Below, in pieces: positions 1 to 6,485 of a DNA stretch of 6,485 nt. The first letter of the stretch is position 1. Each line of letters opens with the position of its first letter. The translations under genes were made by a program, and so were the position numbers. The stretch comes from Elusimicrobiota bacterium (lineage in GTDB: Bacteria > Elusimicrobiota > Elusimicrobia > 2-02-FULL-39-32): the NCBI GenBank assembly GCA_023249835.1, contig JAHFBY010000103.1, positions 1 through 6,485 of the forward strand, in the 5' to 3' direction. Below the pieces are notes generated by a model that saw only the letters and a program-made list of their open reading frames with translations, made no database searches and had not been told where the DNA came from.

Positions 1-2760
1 GCGAATGTTGGGTCCAATAGTTCCTGCGGCTGTAGTGAACCCCGCATAACCCGTTAAAATATAAGATGTGAGCGCGTTGTTTAAATCAATGATGGGCCAG
101 AGCGCGTTGAACGGTCCTTTGGTGAGCGCGCCTTCGGATCCAAACCCGGTTGTGGAAGGTGATTTGCCCGTTAAACTGGATATGAAATCCATAAAGAGTT
201 CCGGCAGCTCTTGATAATGGATCGGGTTATGCACGGCCATGGGAGGAATGCCCGCTTTGGCGTCGGGCGGATTGTTGCGCCTGCCGGCCAGCACGGCGTC
301 GACCGGGTTATGCACGGGACGACCATGCGGAGTTTTGCGCGCCAAACGCGCGCCGATTTCAGCCAAATATTTTTGCCGAGGTTGAATTAAGTCCGGACGG
401 TTTTGCAAGTATCGCGGGTTTTGCGACGGTTTGCCGTTCACTAACCGGGGGTGCGCGGAGGAAACAATATAGTCCGGTTTACCGTCCTGCACAAATGCGG
501 TCAATAGCTTTTTCATAGGTTCGGTAAACAAGTCGAAACCTATGGAGTCTTCGACTAGGTCCTGCGCTTCTCTTTGGGTCAGCGGTTGATAATTGGAAAG
601 GAAAGTTCCGGGATGCGAGAGGTCAGCTTCGGCTTGTTTGTCGTAACCGCGGAAAATAGCGTCGTCCGGCCTTTGGAAGAGCCGGTACTCGCAATTGTCC
701 ACGATTTTTAAACTGCGATTAGTGCAGTTGGGGTCACAGTTTGCTAACTGTTCCCGGGGAACAGTTAGAGAAGCCGTGATGTCGTCTTCAACTTGCAGTT
801 TTTCCGCGGCGCTAAAGTCTTGGCGCACGCGGAAGATTCGCCAAGAGCCGTCTTTTTCGCGTCCCACGCGCAAATAATTGGCCACGAGTTTCCGGTTGCC
901 GTATTTTAATTCGTGGCCCAAAGAGCCGTTGATCATATCCACGAAAAAACGGTCGCGCCAGTTTTGGCCCCAGTCTTCTTTATAATAGCGTTTAACCACA
1001 AACACCATTTCGCGCACGTGTGGCGGAATGTTGGCGAGCCAAGCGTTGTAGTCGTCTGAAAACTCAGCGGAGGGCGTGAGCAGTTTTATCACCGACCCTA
1101 ATGATCGGTCCGCGCTTAAAATTTTGCGGCTCACCCAGCCCGCGCGTTTGGCCTTGAAGCGGTTGCTGAAATCATATTCCATTATATTTGCAGCTTGGTC
1201 CATGTCCTTGTGTAAATCTGCGGTAAAGATCGGTCCTTGGATCATAGCGTCAACAATAGATTTGGAAATTTCCGATTTTCCCCCGCCGGACACAGTGCTT
1301 GGTTTATGGCAAAGCGTGCCTTCGGCCGTGGTTCCGATTAAGTGCCAGGCAGTGCCGCCAGTCTGTTTTTTCATACGCACTTTGTAGCCGGAAGGTAAAA
1401 CGTAAGTGCGGGAAGCCATGAGTTTGATGGTTGCTTTTTTGTTTTTGTGCGCCCAGCTAACAGATTCGTCTTGCAAGTTGAACTTTGAGTCTTCCGGCAC
1501 GTAAAGGATATCCGGGTAGTTTTTATCAATGCCATAACCTTGGGGTTGGATCTGTATAGAATCGCCTAATAATTGAAGCGTAGCCGAAAATTTAGCTTCA
1601 CTTTTTACGATGAGCGGGTTGGGTTGAAACTCTTCACCCAGGTCGTAGTTGCCAAAGGCAATAGCGCCGCCCGAATGCTCTTCTTCACATAAGCCATAAA
1701 GGTTGGCGGAAAAGCTAATTTGAGTTTTAACCTCTTTTTTACAATAGCCAAAATAGTTGTCCGCGATCACGCTTACCATAACGCCCCGCTGGTCGCGGCA
1801 GGTAACCTTAAAGGCGTTGCCGTTGTTATATTTTTCTTCCGCATTTTCCCAGCACATGCCGTCGCGTTTTTGCCGTTCCGTGGCTTGGTCTATGTGCGGC
1901 AACCCCAAATCTTTTTTCTTGAGAGCAATTAGGTGCGGGGCTAAGATAACGCACCCGGTGTGTCCGGTCCAATGCAGAGCGTCTAATGCCGCGTTGTTTT
2001 CCGGCAAGTAAGGGTCTCCGGCATTGCCAAAAATTGATTCCACAAAGTCCAAGTTAGAAACCATGCTGCCGGGTGCAAAAAAACGAATCTCCATGGATTT
2101 CTCAGGCATATATCCCGGCACTTCCGGGGAGACTTTGGGCCGGAGCAAAAGAGAGACCAAGAGTTTAGCTTCCTGCTCTTGGCTGGAAGTAAACGGCAAG
2201 CGCAGCAAGCTTTTCGGAGGATTTAACGCTGCGATCAGAAGTTTACGAAAAACGTCTTTGGGGACCGCGCATTTATCATTGGCAATAGGCAAACCTCCTT
2301 CCGCAATGTGAAACACTCCTTGGGTCGTGCGGCGGTCGTTTACCGGGTTATGCAGAACTCCTTGCTTTACGCGATAAGATTTGATAATTTCGGTTTGAAA
2401 GCTGTCCTTGTCCGGAGGCAGGGACAAGCTGCGCGCCAAGCCATAGTGGTCCAAAATAAAAGTATTGGAGGGGATGCGCACAGCGTTGTTGTCGGGCAGG
2501 TCTTTAAACATCTCCTCTAAAAAAGATTGGATGCGCGCGTCCGCCGGGCACAGATGGTTGGGAAGCAGGTGGTTGATTTCCAGGTGGTTATAGAGCAGAG
2601 GCCTGGCCAATTCTAAAAATTCGGAATCTTCCCATTTGCCGAACGTAGGATGACCCAGCGCCGCCAGTTTCAGGTTGATGTATTGAATCACCTTTTCCTG
2701 ATGCAGTTGGGCGTGCCCATTTTCTAAAAATTTAAAACCAAGGTTCTCTTTTAAGTCCAT
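1..2760 (-). CDS. PPi-type phosphoenolpyruvate carboxykinase (diphosphate), C-terminus cut by the window edge
   Basis: The reverse strand is open without a stop from the ATG at 2760 to base 1, giving 920 residues; the 3' end lies outside. I recognise the large PPi-dependent PEP carboxykinase family (known from Entamoeba and Propionibacterium, roughly 1,100-1,200 residues), which interconverts oxaloacetate plus PPi and PEP plus CO2 plus phosphate in the cytosol. Seen: a HWTGHTGC segment at residues 263-270; a Gly-rich P-loop-like GGGKSEISK at 492-500 followed by FTADLHKD at 512-519; a Cys pair CDPNC at 675-679; and the strongly conserved-looking LTGKSPSTTGFGSEGALTKG at 863-882. About 200 residues should be missing at the C-terminus. 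No good Shine-Dalgarno precedes the ATG. The start was chosen because the gene upstream ends 29 bases away and MDLKENLGFKFLENG reads as a natural N-terminus. It is last of three same-strand genes. The family call is from memory of the motifs; the substrate role is inferred from family membership. Confidence 0.78.
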   Translation of the reverse strand, partial: MDLKENLGFKFLENGHAQLHQEKVIQYINLKLAALGHPTFGKWEDSEFLELARPLLYNHLEINHLLPNHLCPADARIQSFLEEMFKDLPDNNAVRIPSNTFILDHYGLARSLSLPPDKDSFQTEIIKSYRVKQGVLHNPVNDRRTTQGVFHIAEGGLPIANDKCAVPKDVFRKLLIAALNPPKSLLRLPFTSSQEQEAKLLVSLLLRPKVSPEVPGYMPEKSMEIRFFAPGSMVSNLDFVESIFGNAGDPYLPENNAALDALHWTGHTGCVILAPHLIALKKKDLGLPHIDQATERQKRDGMCWENAEEKYNNGNAFKVTCRDQRGVMVSVIADNYFGYCKKEVKTQISFSANLYGLCEEEHSGGAIAFGNYDLGEEFQPNPLIVKSEAKFSATLQLLGDSIQIQPQGYGIDKNYPDILYVPEDSKFNLQDESVSWAHKNKKATIKLMASRTYVLPSGYKVRMKKQTGGTAWHLIGTTAEGTLCHKPSTVSGGGKSEISKSIVDAMIQGPIFTADLHKDMDQAANIMEYDFSNRFKAKRAGWVSRKILSADRSLGSVIKLLTPSAEFSDDYNAWLANIPPHVREMVFVVKRYYKEDWGQNWRDRFFVDMINGSLGHELKYGNRKLVANYLRVGREKDGSWRIFRVRQDFSAAEKLQVEDDITASLTVPREQLANCDPNCTNRSLKIVDNCEYRLFQRPDDAIFRGYDKQAEADLSHPGTFLSNYQPLTQREAQDLVEDSIGFDLFTEPMKKLLTAFVQDGKPDYIVSSAHPRLVNGKPSQNPRYLQNRPDLIQPRQKYLAEIGARLARKTPHGRPVHNPVDAVLAGRRNNPPDAKAGIPPMAVHNPIHYQELPELFMDFISSLTGKSPSTTGFGSEGALTKGPFNALWPIIDLNNALTSYILTGYAGFTTAAGTIGPNIR
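744..768. repeat. 12-bp perfect inverted repeat with 1-base spacer inside the PEPCK gene
   Basis: The left arm CTAACTGTTCCC (744-755), one G, and the right arm GGGAACAGTTAG (757-768) are exact reverse complements. It lies within the PEPCK reading frame and encodes residues 665-673 (LTVPREQLA on the minus strand). In RNA the arms could form an 11-bp hairpin with a 3-base loop; in DNA the shape resembles a dimeric-regulator operator (GTTC-N5-GAAC core). There is no T-run beside it, so it is not a standard terminator. Function unknown. Confidence 0.9.
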
Positions 2761-2789
2761 CTTATTATTTTATCAAAAACTTGGGTCTT

Positions 2790-3179
2790 TTAGATTATTT
2801 TTAACCCCGACAATTCTTTTGCGCAGCCAAGGACCGCCAAAAACATGGGCAGGGTGAGTTTGCCGGTTTGAGTGTTTTGGCGGCTGGGGTGATAAATGTC
2901 AACCAAGGTCTTTTCCCCTGGCCAATCATGGATTGCGTCATGAGCAAAAGGGTGGGCCGAGAGTTTTTTGTTTTGCGCTCGCAAATAAGCGTCATGCGCC
3001 ATTTTTCCTAATGCCACCACCATGCGCACGCGGGGATCGCCGAACCCGGGCACGGGCTTACACCAATAACCAGGAAATTTTTTGCGGATACCGTCGATAT
3101 AGTTATTAAGGCGCGGGCATTTACGGCAAGAGGTTATATTTTTTTCGAGGAGCGACCATTCGGGCGACTTAAGGGTCAT
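2790..3179 (-). CDS. Family-5-like uracil-DNA glycosylase, internally deleted (probably inactive)
   Basis: 129 residues. Uracil-DNA glycosylases of families 4/5 remove uracil and related lesions from DNA and carry a 4Fe-4S cluster. The N-terminus has the family's CRKCPRL (C18, C21) and a YWCKPVPGFGDP segment (38-49). The C-terminal half has MVVALGKMAHDAYL (53-66) and the catalytic-loop-like HPSRQNTQTG (97-106). Between GDP (47-49) and MVVALG (53-58) the family normally has about 80 residues, including the GLAPAAHG-type active-site motif and the remaining cluster cysteines. These are absent here although the frame is intact. Only C40 and C119 remain outside the CxxC, and neither is at the expected spacing. 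Usual length is 200 or more residues. The ATG (3179) overlaps the uppP TGA as ATGA, implying translational coupling, and no Shine-Dalgarno is visible. The same frame is open further upstream inside uppP, but that part reads as a shadow. It is either a decayed or minimal glycosylase, or an assembly deletion. Confidence 0.75.
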   Translation of the reverse strand: MTLKSPEWSLLEKNITSCRKCPRLNNYIDGIRKKFPGYWCKPVPGFGDPRVRMVVALGKMAHDAYLRAQNKKLSAHPFAHDAIHDWPGEKTLVDIYHPSRQNTQTGKLTLPMFLAVLGCAKELSGLKII

Positions 3180-3970
3180 CGGGTAAAAAACCAAAAGAGG
3201 ACCGGCGCCATCACAATTCGGTACCAACCAAAGGGCGAAAGGTTTCGGCGCGAAACGAGCTGGATGAACCAGCGCACTGCGATCCAGGCGGAGACAAAGG
3301 AGAAGATGAATCCGGATAAAAAGAAGAGCAAGTCCGCGCGGGCCAGAGAGCGGTAACTTTTTAGCAAGTCCAGCGTTGCGGCCGCGCACATGACCGGTAT
3401 GGCCGCAAAAAAAGAGTATTCCGTGGCGGTTTTGCGGTCTAGTCCCAGGATCATTCCCCCGAGTATAGTGGATGCGGACCGGGAGATGCCGGGCCAGAGC
3501 GCTAAACATTGAAACAGACCGATTAAAAACGCGTGTCGTTTGGTGAGGTTCTCCATCCCTCCAGCGCTTGGTTTTTTAAGCGAACGTTCAATAAAAATAA
3601 TGGCGACGCCGCCCAAACCAAGTCCAAAAGAAACCGTGACGGGGTTGAACAGGTGCATTTTAATGAACGAGTGGGTCACCGCGCCCAAGGCTAACGCGGG
3701 GATAGTGGTCAGAACTAAAAACAAAATTCCGTTATGCCCGGCAAACCCCGGGGTCTGGTTGCAGGCAAAGAGTTTAATAATCTTTTCTTTGTAAATTAGC
3801 GCGACCGCTGCTATGGCGCCCAGTTGAATGAACACTTCAAAACTCTCAATGTTGGCGCCGTCCAAGCGCAGGAGTTTGGAGGCAACAATCAAATGGCCGG
3901 TGGAAGAAACCGGCAAAAATTCTGTTAGCCCTTCCACAACGCCTAAGATCAAGGTATGCAATAGGTTCAT
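3176..3970 (-). CDS. uppP: Undecaprenyl-diphosphatase UppP (BacA family)
   Basis: 264 residues, the usual length for this family. This integral membrane enzyme dephosphorylates undecaprenyl diphosphate to the monophosphate, recycling the lipid carrier for peptidoglycan and other envelope polymers; it also confers bacitracin tolerance. The first signature, EGLTEFLPVSSTGHLI (residues 13-28), holds the catalytic Glu residues (E13, E17) and H26. The second, PGISRSAST (160-168), carries the catalytic Arg R164; Ala166 replaces the commoner Gly. EYSFFAAIP (184-192) follows, as in relatives. Hydrophobic segments run throughout and the protein ends in a short FWFFTR tail. The ATG at 3970 is preceded by a weak AGGGAA (3982-3977). 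It is the first gene of the minus-strand operon; its stop overlaps the glycosylase start by four bases. No oddity beyond the Ala substitution. Confidence 0.96.
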   Translation of the reverse strand: MNLLHTLILGVVEGLTEFLPVSSTGHLIVASKLLRLDGANIESFEVFIQLGAIAAVALIYKEKIIKLFACNQTPGFAGHNGILFLVLTTIPALALGAVTHSFIKMHLFNPVTVSFGLGLGGVAIIFIERSLKKPSAGGMENLTKRHAFLIGLFQCLALWPGISRSASTILGGMILGLDRKTATEYSFFAAIPVMCAAATLDLLKSYRSLARADLLFFLSGFIFSFVSAWIAVRWFIQLVSRRNLSPFGWYRIVMAPVLFWFFTR

Positions 3971-4086
3971 ATGCGGTTCCCTAGTATATCAAAGTTTAGA
4001 AGATATTGTTTATTGCCGCCTATAATGATATCGTATACAGAAATTTGCTGGGCGCACATTTAATTAAATAATTAAGGAGAATAGAT
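3971..4086. promoter_or_regulatory. Divergent intergenic region between uppP and the FKBP gene
   Basis: These 116 bases separate two divergently transcribed genes, so promoters in both directions are expected here. Towards the FKBP gene, a perfect TATAAT lies at 4021-4026, about 60 bases before the ATG, but no convincing -35 box stands 16-18 bases before it. Towards uppP, a TATACT on the minus strand (3988-3983) has a TAAACA (4012-4007) 18 bases upstream. That promoter would leave a leader of only about 6-10 bases and would compete with the weak AGGGAA ribosome site. The stretch nearest the FKBP start is very A+T-rich (TTTAATTAAATAATTAA). No operator or riboswitch was recognised. The assignment of individual boxes is inference. 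Confidence 0.45.
4074..4080 (+). promoter_or_regulatory. Ribosome binding site of the FKBP gene
   Basis: AAGGAGA lies six bases before the ATG at 4087, a near-ideal Shine-Dalgarno match and the strongest start signal in the window. It fixes the start of the lipoprotein gene and hence its signal peptide. Confidence 0.88.
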
Positions 4087-4614
4087 ATGAACAAAGGTTT
4101 TGGGTTGGGCGCGGGTAAAGTATGGGCAATGGTTTTGGCGGGCTTGGTTTTGTCTTCCGGGTTTGGCTGCAAGGCAAAACCAAAAAAAATTGAAGAGGGG
4201 TCAACAGTTAAGTTTCATTATACCTTAACGGTAGACGGCGCGCCCGTGGACAGTTCAGTAGGTAAAGAGCCCATGTCCTTTGTTCAGGGTTCGCCGCAAA
4301 TTATTCCTGGATTACAAGAACAGATGATGGGAATGATGGTGGGCGAGAAAAAATCAGTGGACGTGGCTCCGGAGAAAGCGTATGGAATGCCCAACCCCAA
4401 CGCTGTCCAAAAAGTTGCCAGGACAATTTTCAAAGATATAAAAGACTTGAAAGTGGGGTCAATGGTTAAGGGCCAGAGCGGCAACCAACCTATTCAAGCG
4501 CGAGTCATCGAAATTGGCAAAAAAGAAGTGACTTTAGATATGAATCATCCTTTAGCGGGCAAGGCCTTGCACTTTGACGTGGAAGTAGTGGACATCCAAC
4601 CAAAAGTAAAATAA
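4087..4614 (+). CDS. SlyD-type FKBP peptidyl-prolyl cis-trans isomerase, predicted lipoprotein
   Basis: 175 residues. Catalyses cis-trans isomerisation of prolyl bonds and probably acts as a folding helper outside the cytoplasm. Residues 1-27 form a signal peptide (Lys3 and Lys11, hydrophobic core about 12-24), then Cys28 in SGFGC, a plausible but atypical lipobox with Gly at -3. After a Lys-rich linker comes the FKBP fold: VKFHYTLTVDG (41-51), FVQGSPQIIPGLQEQMMGM (65-83) and VAPEKAYG (93-100). The insert-in-flap chaperone domain typical of SlyD follows (about 101-150), and the fold closes with DMNHPLAGKALHFDVEV (151-167). The His/Cys-rich metal-binding tail of E. coli SlyD is absent. An excellent Shine-Dalgarno supports the start. 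It stands alone on its strand, divergent from uppP and convergent with the large membrane-protein gene. SlyD relatives are usually cytoplasmic, so the export signal is the unusual part. Fold assignment is firm; lipidation is inferred. Confidence 0.93.
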   Translation: MNKGFGLGAGKVWAMVLAGLVLSSGFGCKAKPKKIEEGSTVKFHYTLTVDGAPVDSSVGKEPMSFVQGSPQIIPGLQEQMMGMMVGEKKSVDVAPEKAYGMPNPNAVQKVARTIFKDIKDLKVGSMVKGQSGNQPIQARVIEIGKKEVTLDMNHPLAGKALHFDVEVVDIQPKVK

Positions 4615-4616
4615 CT

Positions 4617-4641
4617 AAGCGTTTAACCTGGGTTTAAGCTT
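4617..4641. terminator. Possible weak bidirectional terminator hairpin between convergent genes
   Basis: AAGC at 4617-4620 pairs with GCTT at 4638-4641, and TTTAAC at 4622-4627 pairs with GTTTAA at 4632-4637, with one bulged base, one mismatch and a CTGG loop. It lies across the 19-base gap between the convergent stops and runs into the end of the minus-strand gene. Read on the minus strand it is followed by a T-rich stretch; on the plus strand there is no T-run. The stem is A+T-rich and imperfect, so this is a weak call. Confidence 0.25.
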
Positions 4642-6485
4642 GGAACGCGATGGTTTCCGTTTCTTTGAGCTGTTGGTAGATCCTTTCCGTTTGCGCAAAG
4701 GGAAGCGTTTCCCCATTTTGCATAATCCATAAAAGCACGTAAGCTGCGCTGCTTTGACCCCACTCTTTGGGATAAGGCGTTGCCAAATAGAGCGATGCGG
4801 GTCGGCCTAATTGTAAAGCCAGGGCGTCCATATTTTTGTTCTTTTCTTGCACAAATCGAATCCGGTTCAGTTTTGGTTTTAAATTTTCCGGCAAATGAGC
4901 GGCTAAATAAGCCGCAGCATCATTAACGCTGTCGGCGTCGGTTACAACCGCTATAACCCAATCCTCATAAGCGTTGGCAGTTGCCATTGCATGAATAATT
5001 TTCTCTAAAACCAGCGTGCTTGTCTCCGCGTCATTTATCCGTAAATGATAAGCGCGCATACCGTTTGGGTCTGGGCTCTGTTGGTTGGACTCTAAAGCGG
5101 AGAGCGCTTGGGCTAAGGAGAGGTAAAGCGTTTCTTGCATCTCCTGCAGGAAGGATAATTCCACCTCATCTCTTGGAGCATATGACTCGCCGAACCTCAG
5201 GACAAAACGATGATTTAACAATGGGTCCGGCAAAGCGCTGTTTTGTAAATGGTCCAGTTCAGTTAAAGGCAAAGCTATGGGAACCAGTTCCGCAAATGTC
5301 TCCTGGCCCCAAACCGATTTTCCCCATTGTTCAAGTTCTATAGTGGAAAGTCGCATGTTTGCTTCATTTGGATTATTAACCAAGCGCTGTGCCGTGCGTT
5401 GAGCCCAACGCAGTCCAGCGGCGCGGGCCCCTTTTCCGGTTCTAAGGGGCAAGGCGCGTTGAACGTTTTCTTCAATCATTTCATCTTTGTTCCATGAATG
5501 GTGTATAAGGTAGGCCAAGGGAGAGGTAAAAATTGCGGATATCCCTCCCAACGCTAGCCAATCGAATTTAAAATTAAGATCCAACGCCTGCAATATTTCG
5601 CGGCCGGCAATCAGGGTTCCAAAAAGAAATCCGGTCATCATCAATCCTAAAATCGTGAGCTGTAGCCAATAATAAATGAGTTTTATGCCCGGCGGTATTA
5701 AAACATGCGATTTTTCTTTACCAAAAGTGAACCGGTTCTGGTGCATTATGGCGAATAAGATCGAAACCAAGCCAGCGGCAATGAGGATGGAATCATAAAT
5801 TCCAAAAGCCAGGCGGAGCAGGTGAAAAGCTGTGAACGCAAATATAAATAGTCCCCTATTTTCCACCCCCATTTGGGTGTTATCGTTCATGCCGGTTAAG
5901 TTCTTTAGCCAAAACATACGGCCCTTGACCCTCTGGAACCTTTGGGACCTTTGGATCCTTTGCACTAGTTGTGCGCGGGCAATTTTTCGAGGTTTATTCT
6001 TAATAAGTCGAAAGCCGAGCGCGCTAAAGATGCTTACCAGGATTATTGAGATCAGCACAATGAAGTTTAGTTGGGGTTTGAACTGCATGTTGGTGGGCGT
6101 GGGCAATGTCGGCGGATAATACGCGGAACCGGGCGTAGGCTCAACCGAAGGTTCATTTGCGTTTGGGTAGGGGGATGGGATTAGGTATAAAACGTAAGTT
6201 AATACGAGTCCGAACAGCCCGATAAATTTATTTTTAAACCAAGAGTCGGCGGGAGTCGGTTTTCTTTGGTTGTTCTTGGCAGCGCGTTTTAACTTAGGCT
6301 CGGGTCTAAAGGTATCCCGCCGCGTTAGGGAAAGCTCTGTAGGCGCTACTACTTCCGGGTCGTCGGCCTCCGGGGTGGATATGCCCTCGCTAGCGCTATC
6401 CGAAATAGGACTCATCGAGTTTGCTGGGCTGGGAGGGATAAGCAGCCTTTTTAAAAATTCCTGTTTATTTTCTAAATCACCTAAA
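4634..6485 (-). CDS. Unrecognised multi-pass membrane protein with cytoplasmic C-terminal domain, N-terminus outside the window
   Basis: I do not recognise a family. From the first in-window ATG (6415) it is 593 residues, but the same frame is open to base 6485, adds natural-looking sequence (GDLENKQEFLKRLLIPPSPANS) and has no Shine-Dalgarno before the ATG, so the real start is probably beyond the edge. Numbering from that ATG: a disordered acidic then basic N-region (1-63); helix 64-80; a Pro-rich outside linker (80-109); helix 117-135; a very basic loop 136-171 with 13 Arg/Lys and no acidic residue; then four more helices near 189-205, 208-224, 246-270 and 286-304. The positive-inside rule puts both ends in the cytoplasm. 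Residues 305-593 are soluble; the last 110 alternate strands and helices (WVIAVVTDADS, RIRFVQE, ASLYLATPYP), suggesting an alpha/beta domain. No catalytic motif was identified. It converges on the FKBP gene, 19 bases apart. Coding status is certain; function is unknown. Confidence 0.88.
   Translation of the reverse strand, partial: LGDLENKQEFLKRLLIPPSPANSMSPISDSASEGISTPEADDPEVVAPTELSLTRRDTFRPEPKLKRAAKNNQRKPTPADSWFKNKFIGLFGLVLTYVLYLIPSPYPNANEPSVEPTPGSAYYPPTLPTPTNMQFKPQLNFIVLISIILVSIFSALGFRLIKNKPRKIARAQLVQRIQRSQRFQRVKGRMFWLKNLTGMNDNTQMGVENRGLFIFAFTAFHLLRLAFGIYDSILIAAGLVSILFAIMHQNRFTFGKEKSHVLIPPGIKLIYYWLQLTILGLMMTGFLFGTLIAGREILQALDLNFKFDWLALGGISAIFTSPLAYLIHHSWNKDEMIEENVQRALPLRTGKGARAAGLRWAQRTAQRLVNNPNEANMRLSTIELEQWGKSVWGQETFAELVPIALPLTELDHLQNSALPDPLLNHRFVLRFGESYAPRDEVELSFLQEMQETLYLSLAQALSALESNQQSPDPNGMRAYHLRINDAETSTLVLEKIIHAMATANAYEDWVIAVVTDADSVNDAAAYLAAHLPENLKPKLNRIRFVQEKNKNMDALALQLGRPASLYLATPYPKEWGQSSAAYVLLWIMQNGETLPFAQTERIYQQLKETETIAFQA
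5927..5962 (-). repeat. Four tandem 9-bp units encoding a Gln-Arg-X run
   Basis: On the minus strand the units read CAAAGGATC, CAAAGGTCC, CAAAGGTTC and CAGAGGGTC, encoding QRI QRS QRF QRV (residues 152-163 from the ATG at 6415). The first three differ only at unit positions 7 and 8; the fourth has diverged more. It forms the core of the basic loop between helices 2 and 3 of the membrane protein. A period of three residues keeps the frame whatever the copy number. Confidence 0.85.

Noticed and set aside
221..2353. Recurring CGGGTTATGCA near 230, 310 and 2345
   Set aside because: Each copy encodes His-Asn-Pro in the PEPCK frame with the same codon choice; three scattered copies do not form an array.
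2407..2428. Short inverted repeat CTTGTCC / GGACAAG with an 8-base loop
   Set aside because: Seven-base arms at this spacing are expected by chance and it sits mid-gene without a T-run.
695..2520. Several plus-strand open frames of 60-103 codons across the PEPCK gene
   Set aside because: All are antisense to a continuous 920-codon reading frame with family motifs; none has a convincing ribosome site or recognisable product.
2566..2589. Direct repeat CAGGTGGTT, 15 bases apart
   Set aside because: It only reflects two Asn-His-Leu codon triplets in the PEPCK protein; nine bases twice is weak evidence for a functional repeat.
3180..3509. In-frame upstream extension of the glycosylase reading frame (to an ATG at 3509)
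   Set aside because: It lies wholly inside uppP in another frame, its translation looks like Arg/His-rich shadow sequence, and family similarity begins just after the ATG at 3179, which overlaps the uppP stop as ATGA.
5020..6119. Plus-strand open frames of 95 and 107 codons opposite the large membrane protein
   Set aside because: They are antisense shadows of a longer frame with clear membrane topology and have no supporting start signals.

Overview
The window looks like bacterial chromosome from an uncultured lineage. It is compact, has moderate G+C by eye, and short intergenic gaps. It carries a bacterial cell-wall lipid recycling gene (uppP) and a lipoprotein-type signal sequence. The diphosphate-type PEP carboxykinase and the large unrecognised membrane protein with a long N-terminal extension would fit a candidate phylum such as Omnitrophota or a PVC relative. 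That placement is a guess; nothing here fixes the taxon. No mobile element, tRNA, rRNA or CRISPR array was seen.

Layout. (1) Positions 3970 down to 1 on the minus strand look like one operon of three genes. They are uppP (undecaprenyl-diphosphatase), a short family-5-like uracil-DNA glycosylase that overlaps the uppP stop codon by four bases (ATGA), and, 29 bases further on, a long gene running off the left edge. I assign that last gene to the PPi-dependent PEP carboxykinases; 920 codons are visible. (2) Positions 3971-4086 are a divergent, A+T-rich intergenic region carrying the start signals for both directions. (3) Positions 4087-4614 on the plus strand encode a SlyD-type FKBP peptidyl-prolyl isomerase that begins with a lipoprotein-like signal peptide. 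(4) After a 19-base convergent gap, 4634-6485 on the minus strand is a large, unrecognised six-helix membrane protein. Its frame stays open to the right edge, so its true start probably lies outside the window.

Functional reading. The genes do not form one obvious pathway. UppP recycles the bactoprenol carrier for envelope synthesis, the FKBP lipoprotein would help fold exported proteins, and the large protein is envelope-embedded with a cytoplasmic C-terminal domain. The PPi-PEPCK links PEP and oxaloacetate in central carbon metabolism. The most notable points are an apparent in-frame loss of the catalytic core of the glycosylase, a 12-bp perfect inverted repeat inside the PEPCK gene, and a 9-bp tandem repeat that builds a strongly basic loop in the membrane protein.
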